Of a stretch of 13,394 bases of DNA, positions 1 to 5,896 are shown one piece after another. The stretch is from NCBI RefSeq assembly GCF_031082345.1, contig NZ_JAVHLH010000052.1, forward strand, positions 1-13,394. The letters run 5' to 3'. The notes under the pieces were generated by a model. That model did no database searches and was not told where the DNA came from. It worked only from the letters and a program-made list of their open reading frames with translations. The stretch is from Brevundimonas sp. Its GTDB lineage: Bacteria; Pseudomonadota; Alphaproteobacteria; Caulobacterales; Caulobacteraceae. The number at the start of each line of letters is the position of its first letter. Position 1 is the first letter of the stretch. A program made the position numbers and the translations under genes.

Positions 1-73
1 GATCACCAGCAGGCTCAGGCAGATGTACGGCAGCAGGTGCAGGCCGTCAGCGGCCCACAGCAACGTCGGGATC
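1..73. other. Probable inverted GATC-to-GATC segment at the left edge
   Basis: GATC occurs at 1-4 and again at 70-73. Read as given, this stretch encodes a polar, Arg-rich, atypical sequence in the kinase frame (RLRQMYGSRCRPSAAHSNVG). Its reverse complement has no stop and nearly every codon ends in G or C. It encodes a hydrophobic helix-like sequence (LLWAADGLHLLPYICLSLLV) that joins the following kinase frame without a shift at GATC 70-73. The simplest reading is that the segment was flipped between two GATC sites, by a cloning, ligation or assembly artefact or, less likely, a real micro-inversion. Confidence 0.55.
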
Positions 74-1507
74 CAGATGGCGCTCGTCGCCGCGGGTCTG
101 TCGGGCGGGCTGACCGGACCGCTGGCCGGGTTCATCTTCCTGCCGCTGACGGCCGGTCTGGCGCTGGGCGGCGTGAGGCCGGTGCAGGCGGGGGCGCTCG
201 GCGTCGGCCTGGCGGCGCTGGCGGGCCTGTTTTCGGCCTGGCTGACCGGGGCGGGGCCGCACCTGCCGACGCTGGCGGCGATCTCGGCCGTGATGACGGC
301 GGGCGCGGCGGCCCTGGCCGTGCGGCTGTCGTGGCGGCAGAACGAGGCGCGGCTGAACGCGGCCGAGAGCGAGGCCGGCAAGGTCGAGCGCCTGCTGGCG
401 GCCCAGCCGGGGCTGACCCTGGTGCTGGAGCGCTCGGGCCGGGTGCTGGCGGCCTATGGCGCGCCGCCGCCGGCCCTGCCGGTCGATCCCCTGTTCGAGC
501 ACGGGCTGATCGCGGCGGTGCACGCCCCTGACCGGCCCCGCCTGATGGCCGCCATCGACCGCGCCCTGCAGGGTCACGACGCGGCGGCGACCTTCGCGCC
601 CCGGCTGGCGCTGGACCGGCGGGTGCGGCTGATCCTGCGGCGGCTGGACGATCCGGTCCACGCGGCGCCGCGCCTGATCGGCCAGGCCTTCGACGGCACC
701 GGGCAGTATGCGCGCGAACTGGAGCTGGAGACGGCGCGGATCGAGGCCGAGGCGCGCGAAGCCGGCAAGAGCCGCTTCCTCGCCAATATGAGCCACGAGC
801 TGCGGACGCCGCTGAACGCGGTGCTGGGCTTTTCGGACATCATGCGTCAGCGGCTGTTCGGGCCGATGCCGGACCGCTACGCCGCCTATGTCGACAACAT
901 CCACGAGGCCGGCGGCCACCTGCTGGAGCTGATCAACGACGTGCTGGACGTGTCGAAGATCGAGGCCGAGCGCTATGTGCTGACGCTGGAGCGGTTCGAC
1001 GCCCGCGAGTTGGTGTCGGCCGCCATCGCCCTGGTGCGGGTCACGGCCGAGGACAAGGGCGTCATCCTGACCGCCATGCTGCCGTCCGAGCCGGTCGACG
1101 TGTCGGCCGACAAGCGGGCGGTCAAGCAGATCGCGCTGAACCTGCTGTCCAATGCGGTGAAGTTCACGCCGACAGGGGGGACGGTCACGGTCACCGTCGA
1201 GGCGGTCGGGCCCTATCTGGAGATCGTGGTGGCCGACACCGGCGTCGGCATCGCCCCGGAGGACGTGCGGCGGCTGGGCCGTCCGTTCGAGCAGGCCGGG
1301 GCCATCGAGCAGCGCCGGCAGGGCACCGGCCTGGGCCTGTCGCTGGTGCGCGCCTTCGCCGAACTGCACGGCGGCCGGATGAGCATCGACAGCACCCTCG
1401 GCGAAGGCACGGCGGTGACAGTGCGGCTGCCGGTGGCGCAGGTGACGCGCGCCGCGCCGGAGGGCGGGGCGGAGATCATCCCCCTGCCGGTCGCCGGCGG
1501 GAAATAG
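2..1507 (+). CDS. divJ: DivJ-like sensor histidine kinase, 5' end missing
   Basis: This is a membrane histidine kinase whose frame is open to the left edge, so the N-terminus is absent. Numbering from the ATG at 23, three hydrophobic segments are visible at about 19-50, 55-77 and 80-103. A divergent PAS-like stretch follows (about 125-225), then a short linker helix. The HisKA dimerisation domain has the H-box SHELRTPLNAVLGFSD with phospho-acceptor His258. The catalytic ATPase domain has the N-box around N373-N377, G1 DTGVGI (405-410), F-box PFEQ (421-424) and G2 GTGLGLS (434-440). There is no receiver domain. The H-box, the GRPFEQAG stretch and the ending STLGEGTAVTVRLPV resemble Caulobacter DivJ more than PleC or CckA. 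As I recall, Caulobacter divJ also lies near fliQR-flhB and cckA. In that organism DivJ phosphorylates DivK at the stalked pole. Bases 1-73 look inverted, so residues before Gln18 are unreliable. The family is certain; the DivJ name is probable. Confidence 0.8.
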   Translation: MTSRLRQMYGSRCRPSAAHSNVGIQMALVAAGLSGGLTGPLAGFIFLPLTAGLALGGVRPVQAGALGVGLAALAGLFSAWLTGAGPHLPTLAAISAVMTAGAAALAVRLSWRQNEARLNAAESEAGKVERLLAAQPGLTLVLERSGRVLAAYGAPPPALPVDPLFEHGLIAAVHAPDRPRLMAAIDRALQGHDAAATFAPRLALDRRVRLILRRLDDPVHAAPRLIGQAFDGTGQYARELELETARIEAEAREAGKSRFLANMSHELRTPLNAVLGFSDIMRQRLFGPMPDRYAAYVDNIHEAGGHLLELINDVLDVSKIEAERYVLTLERFDARELVSAAIALVRVTAEDKGVILTAMLPSEPVDVSADKRAVKQIALNLLSNAVKFTPTGGTVTVTVEAVGPYLEIVVADTGVGIAPEDVRRLGRPFEQAGAIEQRRQGTGLGLSLVRAFAELHGGRMSIDSTLGEGTAVTVRLPVAQVTRAAPEGGAEIIPLPVAGGK

Positions 1508-1517
1508 CGGCGGGGCG
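1490..1517 (+). repeat. 28-bp direct repeat, left copy (kinase 3' end)
   Basis: These 28 bases are identical to 2711-2738, and the flanking bases differ on both sides (g/c before, t/c after). The copy covers the last five codons of the kinase (Val-Ala-Gly-Gly-Lys), its TAG stop at 1505-1507 and 10 bases beyond. Together with the right copy it brackets the hicAB block like an attachment-site or target duplication that restores the end of the host gene. Confidence 0.9.
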
Positions 1518-1564
1518 TTTTGCAGGGCGGCGCCCGACCCGCAGCAACCAGCGACAGGCATTTC

Positions 1565-1622
1565 GTGTGTAGTCGTGTGTATTGAACTTGCGGCGCAGGC
1601 ATGCGTGTGTATAACTACACAC
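1565..1622 (+). promoter_or_regulatory. hicAB promoter and operator-like repeats
   Basis: The heptamer GTGTGTA occurs at 1565-1571, 1575-1581 and 1605-1611, and its reverse complement TACACAC at 1616-1622. The last two form a 7-bp dyad with a 4-base spacer ending immediately before the hicA ATG. A plausible promoter is TTGCGG (1588-1593), a 16-base spacer and TATAAC (1610-1615), with the -10 inside the dyad. That would start transcription at or within a few bases of the ATG. The dyad is a natural candidate for autorepression by HicB through its ribbon-helix-helix domain. The repeats are seen directly; the promoter and the HicB role are inferred. Confidence 0.5.
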
Positions 1623-1811
1623 ATGAAGAGCGGCGACGTGATCGGTGTGCTGGAAGCGGATGGTTGGACTCGCGTGGCCCAGAAGGGGTCCCACGTTCAG
1701 TTCAAACATCCGACCAAACCCGGACGGGTCACCGTCCCGCACCCCAAGAGGGACCTGCAAATCGGGACCCTCAAGAGTATCGAGCGTCAGTCTGGCCTCA
1801 AGCTTCGTTGA
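1623..1811 (+). CDS. hicA: HicA-family toxin (mRNA interferase)
   Basis: This 62-residue protein has the compact HicA fold, a double-stranded-RNA-binding-like domain. It opens MKSGDVIGVLEADGWTRV, followed by the signature KGSHVQFKHP with the catalytic His24 and then the TVPHPKRDL strand. The tail IGTLKSIERQSGLKL is the usual C-terminal helix (families typically show GTLRSILRQAGL). HicA toxins cleave mRNA and are neutralised by HicB, the next gene. The ATG at 1623 is chosen because it gives the full-length family start; an upstream in-frame ATG at 1575 would add 16 unrelated residues. No Shine-Dalgarno sequence precedes 1623, and the predicted transcript may be leaderless. hicB follows after 21 bases. 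Codon use is less GC-extreme than in the flanking genes, consistent with acquisition. Confidence 0.93.
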   Translation: MKSGDVIGVLEADGWTRVAQKGSHVQFKHPTKPGRVTVPHPKRDLQIGTLKSIERQSGLKLR

Positions 1812-1832
1812 GGTCGGATGCAAGGAGTCCGA

Positions 1833-2540
1833 ATGTCCACTGTCATCTACGTAGCTATCGTCGAGGGAGACCAAGATCGGGGCTATAGCGCCTTCTTTCC
1901 GGATCTGCCCGGGTGCGTGACCGCTGCTGAGACGATGGTCGAGCTTCCATCAGCAGCGCGGGATGCGTTGAGCCTGCACCTTCAGGGCATGGCCGAAGAT
2001 GGTGACGCCTTTCCCGAGCCCACGGCCCTCGAAGCCATCAAGGCTGATGCCGAAGTGAAGGAGGTCGGCCGCATCCTGGTTGACACCGAGGTCGAGGACG
2101 CCCCGGTTCGGGTCAACATCTCGATCGGCGCTCAATTTCTGAAGCGGGTCGATGTCGCGGCCGAGGCCCGTGGAATGTCGCGTTCGGGGTTTTTGGTGGA
2201 AGCGGCGAGGGCGGCGCTTGAGTCCCGCAACAGCGCGCTCACCATCGCCGAGCGGTGGGATCAGCTCACTCATGCTGTGGGTGCTGCCGGGGGCGCCGTT
2301 CCGGGACAGTATGCCGACGAGTACCTGGCGTTCCTGAGGTATGCGGGCGTCGCCAACCCGGACAACTATTCTCCGGGGAAGGTTGCTGGTCCGGTGCTCG
2401 AGACTTTGGAATTCGCGCCCGGTATCGATCGGTTGGTTTCCAGTACGGCCCTGGAGCGCGGCCTGCATGCCGCCGGGGGCCAGACCGTCAAGGTGCCTCG
2501 TACGTTCAAAGCCAAGCTTCTTTCGAACAAGGGCCGCTGA
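1833..2540 (+). CDS. hicB: HicB-family antitoxin with long C-terminal extension
   Basis: This 235-residue protein is the partner of HicA. Residues 1-80 form the degraded RNase-H-like HicB domain (YSAFFPDLPGCVTAAET, then EAARDALSLHL-type helices; here SAARDALSLHLQGMAEDG). Residues 93-130 form a ribbon-helix-helix DNA-binding domain (VRVNISIGAQFLKRVDVAAE, then MSRSGFLVEAARAAL). HicB proteins of this type usually end there, near 130-140 residues. Here about 105 more residues follow (131-235), with no family I recognise. The codons look coding and the tail ends basic (KVPRTFKAKLLSNKGR). The start at 1833 is set by AAGGAG at 1822-1827 with a 5-base spacer; the ATG at 1818 lies upstream of that site. 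The protein should bind HicA and repress the promoter upstream of hicA. The role of the extension is unknown. Confidence 0.88.
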   Translation: MSTVIYVAIVEGDQDRGYSAFFPDLPGCVTAAETMVELPSAARDALSLHLQGMAEDGDAFPEPTALEAIKADAEVKEVGRILVDTEVEDAPVRVNISIGAQFLKRVDVAAEARGMSRSGFLVEAARAALESRNSALTIAERWDQLTHAVGAAGGAVPGQYADEYLAFLRYAGVANPDNYSPGKVAGPVLETLEFAPGIDRLVSSTALERGLHAAGGQTVKVPRTFKAKLLSNKGR

Positions 2541-2655
2541 GACTACCGCGGCGCCGACTCAGCTTCCCGAGCTTCTGCCTCAATGGGGCGGCAAACCGCG
2601 TCTCCTGCCATCAGGGCAAACGAGAGGGGCGGGTAGCGGCACCCGGTGAACCCTT

Positions 2656-2675
2656 TCACCCGCTGAGCCGGGTGA
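2656..2675. terminator. Weak hairpin downstream of hicB
   Basis: TCACCCG (2656-2662) pairs with CGGGTGA (2669-2675) around a 6-base loop. It begins about 115 bases after the hicB stop and has no T-run after it, so its role as a terminator is only possible. Confidence 0.3.
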
Positions 2676-2710
2676 GTGGGAGGTCGGTCACGCGGCTGCG
2701 ACACCTTGAC

Positions 2711-2738
2711 GTCGCCGGCGGGAAATAGCGGCGGGGCG
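2711..2738 (+). repeat. 28-bp direct repeat, right copy
   Basis: Identical to 1490-1517, including the five kinase C-terminal codons and TAG (2726-2728). It is followed after a short gap by a strong hairpin of the kind expected after a gene end. This suggests that the original 3' end of the kinase may have been here, with the 1221-base unit containing hicAB inserted between two copies. Confidence 0.9.
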
Positions 2739-2750
2739 CGGCCCCCATTC

Positions 2751-2795
2751 GGCCCGGTCCTGGAGAGCGAGGGAGGCTCTCCCCGGGACCGGGCC
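2751..2795. terminator. Strong two-part hairpin, possible kinase terminator
   Basis: The outer arms GGCCCGGTCC (2751-2760) and GGACCGGGCC (2786-2795) match perfectly over 10 bp. Inside them GGAGAGC (2762-2768) pairs with GCTCTCC (2776-2782) around a 7-base loop. The internal loop is one base on the left and three on the right. No T-run follows. It fits a bidirectional or Rho-assisted terminator between the + strand kinase/hicAB unit and the - strand fliQ-fliR-flhB operon. Confidence 0.5.
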
Positions 2796-2895
2796 GTGAC
2801 CCCTTGCGCGGGGTGTTGCGGCGTTCTCGGGGATTGGGCCCCTCCTGCGCAAATCTTGTAACGGCGCCGGCGCCGAAATTCCGGCGCGGGCGGCG

Positions 2896-3018
2896 TCAGC
2901 CGTCGATGTCGAGACCCGGCGCCAGCCGGCCGGTGTAGCGAAGCTGGGGCTTCTGCTGCAGCGGATGGAAGCGGGCGCCCTGCACGTCGCGGAAGGCGCG
3001 CCGGATGCTTCGGGGCTC
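2896..3018 (-). other. Coding-like 40-codon frame directly behind flhB
   Basis: Immediately after the flhB TAG, the same frame stays open for 40 codons and ends at TGA (2896-2898). Nearly all its codons end in G or C, as in real genes here. The product would contain SIRRAFRDVQGARFHPLQQ and end GRLAPGLDIDG. It has no ATG; the only usual start is a GTG at 2985-2983, which would give 29 residues. A TAGGAG formed by the flhB stop could act as a ribosome site, but it is followed by no standard start at good spacing. It may be a small gene with an unusual start, a remnant of a longer gene, or a stop-codon-separated tail of flhB. I do not recognise the protein. Confidence 0.35.
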
Positions 3019-4089
3019 CTACCGCCCTTTCCGCTTCTGCATGACGAAGCCGATGACCTTGGCCGCCGCCTCGAAATGCTCGCGCGGGATGGTCTCGTCG
3101 ACGTCGACGGCGGCGTAGAGGGCGCGGGCCAGGGGGACGTTCTCGACGATCGGCACCTTGTGCTCGCGCGCCACCTCGCGGATGCGCAGGGCCAGGGCGT
3201 CGACGCCCTTGGCGACGCAGACCGGGGCGGCGTCGCCGGTCTCGTAGCGCAGGGCCACGGAATAGTGGGTCGGGTTGGTGACGATGACCGTGGCCTTGGG
3301 GACGTTCTGCATCATCCGCTGGCGGCTGCGCTGGGCCCGGATCTGCTTCAGCTTGGCCTTCACATGCGGGTCGCCCTCGGACTGTTTGTAGTCCTCCTTG
3401 ATCTCTTCCTTGGTCATCTTCATCCGCTCGGCGAAGCGGTAGCGCTGCCAGATGTAGTCGGCCCCGGCGGTGAAACCGAGGAAGACGAGGGCCGAGACCA
3501 TCAGGGCGATGGCGAGGTCGCGGGTCATCGGCAGGATCATCGCCGGCGACATGGCCGCCATGTTCTCGAGCTCGCGGACGTGCAGCCGCAGCACCAGCCA
3601 GCAGATCAGGACCACGGCGGCCAGCTTGAGGAAGGTCTTCAGAAACTGGACCAGGCCGTCGGGGCCGAAGATGCGCTTGAAGCCCTTGAGCGGATTGACC
3701 TTCGACCAGTCGGGTTTGAGCTTCTCGCCCGTGAAGATCAGGCCGGACTGGGCCAGATTGCCGCCCGCCCCGCCGACAATGGTCGCCAGCATGACCGCGC
3801 CGAGGAAGGGGGCGATGGCCCACAGGGCGCGGGCCCCGATCTCGACCCCGGCCCCGGCGTCGAGACCGCCCATCATGGCGTGGGGCGAGGCGATGAAGGG
3901 CAGCAGCTGCTCGGCCATCGAGGTGGCGAACCAGCCGCCCGACATCAGGATGACGGCGGCCGCGCCCATCAGCGACAGGGCCGAGGCGACGTCGGGCGAC
4001 TTGGCGACGTCGCCCTTTTTTCTCGCGTCCGCGAGTTTTCGCGGGGTGGCCTCTTCTGTTTTCGAGTCGGGATCGGGCGCGTCAGCCAC
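3019..4089 (-). CDS. flhB: Flagellar export switch protein FlhB
   Basis: FlhB (356 residues) is an inner-membrane part of the flagellar type III export apparatus; its cytoplasmic domain switches export from rod/hook to filament substrates. The N-terminus has the family signature KTEEATPRKLADARKKGDVAKS (residues 10-31). Four membrane segments follow at about 35-58, 86-108, 150-168 and 185-212. The cytoplasmic domain carries the self-cleavage motif NPTH at 272-275 (between N272 and P273) within VIVTNPTHYSVALRY. It ends soon after VIGFVMQKRKGR. The start is GTG at 4089-4087, preceded by GGGAGG with a 5-base gap. It overlaps the end of fliR by 8 bases (GTGGCTGA), so translation is probably coupled. 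An in-frame upstream ATG at 4248 lies inside fliR and is rejected. The operon order fliQ-fliR-flhB is common. Confidence 0.98.
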   Translation of the reverse strand: MADAPDPDSKTEEATPRKLADARKKGDVAKSPDVASALSLMGAAAVILMSGGWFATSMAEQLLPFIASPHAMMGGLDAGAGVEIGARALWAIAPFLGAVMLATIVGGAGGNLAQSGLIFTGEKLKPDWSKVNPLKGFKRIFGPDGLVQFLKTFLKLAAVVLICWLVLRLHVRELENMAAMSPAMILPMTRDLAIALMVSALVFLGFTAGADYIWQRYRFAERMKMTKEEIKEDYKQSEGDPHVKAKLKQIRAQRSRQRMMQNVPKATVIVTNPTHYSVALRYETGDAAPVCVAKGVDALALRIREVAREHKVPIVENVPLARALYAAVDVDETIPREHFEAAAKVIGFVMQKRKGR

Positions 4090-4852
4090 CGGCGCCTCCC
4101 GCGAAAACGCTGGCCAGGGCGCGGTAGCGGTCGATGAAGACCGTGCCCAGCACGCCGAGGCTGAGGGTGAAGATCGACAGGCCCAGGATGATGCTGAGCG
4201 GGGCGGCGGCGAAATAGACCTGGAAGGCCGGCATGACGCGGCCGACAAGGCCGGACGCCAGGTTGAAGATGATGGCGAAGACCACCACCGGCGCGGCCAG
4301 CTGGATGCCCAGGGTGAAGGCGTCGGCGACGGTGCGCACCGCCATGGCGGCGAAGTCGCCGGTGACGAGCGGCCGCACGGGGGCGATCAGCTCATACGAA
4401 CCGACCAGGCCGGCGATGAACAGGTGGTGGGTGTTGGTGGTGAAGATCAGGGTCGTCCCCAGGATCATCAGGAAGGCCGAGATGGTGCTGCCCGGCGAGG
4501 CCTGGGTCGGGTTGGCGGTCTGGGCGAAGGCCAGGGTGGTCTGCAGGGCCACGACCTCGCCGGCGGTGGCCAGGGCGGTCAGGAACATCCGCAGCATGGC
4601 CCCGATGGCGAGACCGACGAGAACCTCGCGGATGATCCAGCCGGCCATGCCGCCGAGCGTCACCGGCAGGGCCGGCAGGCTGGCCGAGACCACCGGCCAG
4701 AGCACCAGCGACACCACCAGCGCCAGCGACAGGCGGATGCGCGGCGGCACATAGCTCTCGCCCACGCCCGGCAGCATCAGCAGCACGGCGCCGATGCGGG
4801 CGAAGATCATGGCGCCCTGCCAGACCTGGTCGGCGGTGGCGTAGGGCTCCAC
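4082..4852 (-). CDS. fliR: Flagellar export gate protein FliR
   Basis: FliR (256 residues) forms the export gate core with FliP and FliQ in the MS ring. The protein is almost wholly membrane-embedded, with hydrophobic spans at about 13-30, 40-58, 66-88, 125-150, 180-205 and 212-240. The family signatures are visible: FARIGAVLLMLPGVGE (17-32), PPRIRLSLALVVSLV (36-50) and the REVLVGLAIGAM loop (75-86). The start is GTG at 4852-4850, four bases after the fliQ stop, with no clear ribosome site of its own, so reinitiation from fliQ is likely. Its stop overlaps the flhB start. The length matches the family (about 250-265). Confidence 0.97.
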   Translation of the reverse strand: MEPYATADQVWQGAMIFARIGAVLLMLPGVGESYVPPRIRLSLALVVSLVLWPVVSASLPALPVTLGGMAGWIIREVLVGLAIGAMLRMFLTALATAGEVVALQTTLAFAQTANPTQASPGSTISAFLMILGTTLIFTTNTHHLFIAGLVGSYELIAPVRPLVTGDFAAMAVRTVADAFTLGIQLAAPVVVFAIIFNLASGLVGRVMPAFQVYFAAAPLSIILGLSIFTLSLGVLGTVFIDRYRALASVFAGGAGG

Positions 4853-4856
4853 CCGG

Positions 4857-5120
4857 CTACATGCCGGCGATGCGCGCGGCGATGGTCCGCATGAAGCCGC
4901 CCAGCATGGCGCCCATCAGCGGCAGGAACAGCAGCAGGGAGACGAAGATGGCGATGATCTTGGGCGCGTAGATCAGGGTCTGCTCCTGGATCTGGGTCAG
5001 GGCCTGGAACAGGCCGATGACCACGCCGACGACGAGGCCGACGAGCAGGACGGGCGCGCACAACTGGATGGTCAGCCACAGGGCGTCGCGGCCCACATCC
5101 ATCACTTCCGCGCCGTTCAT
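4857..5120 (-). CDS. fliQ: Flagellar export gate protein FliQ
   Basis: FliQ (87 residues) is the small two-helix subunit of the export gate. Two membrane segments are clear at about 16-40 and 52-77, joined by the conserved QALTQIQEQTLIYAPKI loop (39-55). The length is normal for the family. It is the first gene of fliQ-fliR-flhB and lies 73 bases downstream of a CtrA-like box. Published work on Caulobacter fliQR describes it as an early flagellar operon needed for flagellum assembly and normal division. The start is the ATG at 5120. A second in-frame ATG (residue 7) is possible, but residue 1 fits the family length. Confidence 0.97.
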   Translation of the reverse strand: MNGAEVMDVGRDALWLTIQLCAPVLLVGLVVGVVIGLFQALTQIQEQTLIYAPKIIAIFVSLLLFLPLMGAMLGGFMRTIAARIAGM

Positions 5121-5170
5121 GCTGCACCCCGGGAATCTACGCGGCCCGCGGCCGGGCCCTACTGCTACCG

Positions 5171-5208
5171 GGCAGAAAATGCCGGGAGCGTGGTTAACGG
5201 GGCGTTAG
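5171..5208 (-). promoter_or_regulatory. CtrA-type promoter of fliQ-fliR-flhB
   Basis: Read on the minus strand, CTAA-N7-TTAACC (5208-5192) matches the CtrA box TTAA-N7-TTAA(C) with one mismatch in the first half. Eight bases later comes GGCATTTTCTGCC (5183-5171), placed where the -10 would be. The box ends 73 bases before the fliQ ATG. The same arrangement with the same spacing occurs upstream of flgB. In Caulobacter, fliQ is a CtrA-controlled class II operon, which supports this. folE diverges from the same 134-base gap. Confidence 0.72.
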
Positions 5209-5254
5209 CGGGAGGACGCTGGATCAATTCCCCCGGTCCGGCGTAAAGCGGGGC

Positions 5255-5830
5255 ATGACCGATGAAACCGTCTCCCGGGCCGAAGCCGAGGCCGCCGTCC
5301 GCACCCTGATCCGCTGGGCCGGCGACGATCCCGACCGCGAGGGGGTGCTGGACACCCCGGCGCGGGTGGCGCGCAGCTATCGCGAACTGTTCGCCGGCTA
5401 TGAAATCGACCCGCGCGACTATCTCGAGCGGACCTTCGAGGAGGTCGGCGGCTATGACGAACTGATCGTGCTGAAGGACATCCGCTTCGTCAGCTTCTGC
5501 GAGCATCACATGCTGCCGGTGGTCGGGCGGGCTCACGTCGGCTACCTGCCCACCGACCGGGTGGTGGGCATCTCCAAGCTGGCGCGGGTGGTGCACGGCT
5601 TCGCCCGCCGGCTGCAGATCCAGGAGAAGCTGACGTCCGAGATTGCGCGGGCCATCCAGGAAGTGCTGCGGCCGCAGGGCGTGGGCGTGGTCATCGAGGC
5701 CGAGCACAGCTGCATGACCCTGCGCGGCGTGAACACCGCCGGATCGAGCCTGACCACCAGCCATCTGAGCGGCGTGATCCGCGACGACGCCCGGACCCGG
5801 GAGGAATTCCTGCGGCTGGTGCGGGGTTAG
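5255..5830 (+). CDS. folE: GTP cyclohydrolase I
   Basis: The enzyme converts GTP to 7,8-dihydroneopterin triphosphate plus formate, the first step of tetrahydrofolate (and some pterin or queuosine) synthesis; it is cytosolic and forms decamers. The 191 residues contain the N-terminal [17 protein letters not shown] (23-39) and the zinc and catalytic motif [20 protein letters not shown] (80-99). C82 and H85 correspond to zinc ligands C110 and H113 of E. coli. Also present are GISKLARVV (105-113), the [10 protein letters not shown] substrate loop (118-127) and [13 protein letters not shown] (148-160), with C153 the third zinc ligand and H151 the catalytic partner. All key residues are intact. 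It is divergent from fliQ and followed after 66 bases by the acyltransferase. Only a weak ribosome site precedes the ATG. Confidence 0.97.
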   Translation: MTDETVSRAEAEAAVRTLIRWAGDDPDREGVLDTPARVARSYRELFAGYEIDPRDYLERTFEEVGGYDELIVLKDIRFVSFCEHHMLPVVGRAHVGYLPTDRVVGISKLARVVHGFARRLQIQEKLTSEIARAIQEVLRPQGVGVVIEAEHSCMTLRGVNTAGSSLTTSHLSGVIRDDARTREEFLRLVRG

Positions 5831-5896
5831 AACAGGCCGGCCCCGGCCCCCAGCGGCCCGGTCCTTGCGGAATTCGCCTCAGAGGAGGCGTTTCCG

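Larger units (their letters stand above)
2541..2895. other. Intergenic region with hairpins and no convincing gene
   Basis: This 355-base stretch between hicB and the coding-like frame behind flhB contains no gene I can support. It holds a small hairpin at 2656-2675, the right copy of the 28-bp repeat at 2711-2738, a strong hairpin at 2751-2795 and a smaller one at 2799-2814 (ACCCC, loop TTGCGC, GGGGT). There is also a perfect 14-bp palindrome CGGCGCCGGCGCCG at 2864-2877. A frame running through 2255-2728 also ends in Val-Ala-Gly-Gly-Lys-stop at the repeat. Most of it lies out of frame over hicB, so I do not call it a gene. Confidence 0.6.

Noticed and set aside
1575..1622. Upstream ATG start for hicA
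   Set aside because: It would add 16 residues encoded by the operator-like repeats and unlike any HicA N-terminus.
47..1624. 525-codon minus-strand open frame opposite the kinase
   Set aside because: It is Arg/Gln/His-rich with no recognisable domain; such mirror frames are expected in very GC-rich genes. The + strand frame has clear kinase motifs.
1518..2710. A transposon or IS carrying hicAB
   Set aside because: There is no transposase, no terminal inverted repeats and no short target duplication. Only the 28-bp direct repeats support mobility.
2255..2728. 157-codon + strand frame ending at the right copy of the 28-bp repeat
   Set aside because: Most of it overlaps hicB out of frame with Arg/Gly-rich content. 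Its kinase-like ending comes only from the repeat.
2543..3823. 426-codon minus-strand frame overlapping flhB in another frame
   Set aside because: It is Arg/Pro-rich and shifted relative to flhB. Its tail over 2543-2850 crosses the hairpins and repeat and shows no conserved motif.
4090..4248. Upstream ATG start for flhB
   Set aside because: The extra 53 residues lie inside fliR out of frame and are Ser/Arg-rich. The GTG at 4089 has a ribosome site and gives the conserved FlhB N-terminus.
2965..4894. Long + strand open frames opposite flhB and fliR
   Set aside because: Composition is Gly/Asp/Gln/Arg-rich and without domains; they are complements of well-identified flagellar genes.
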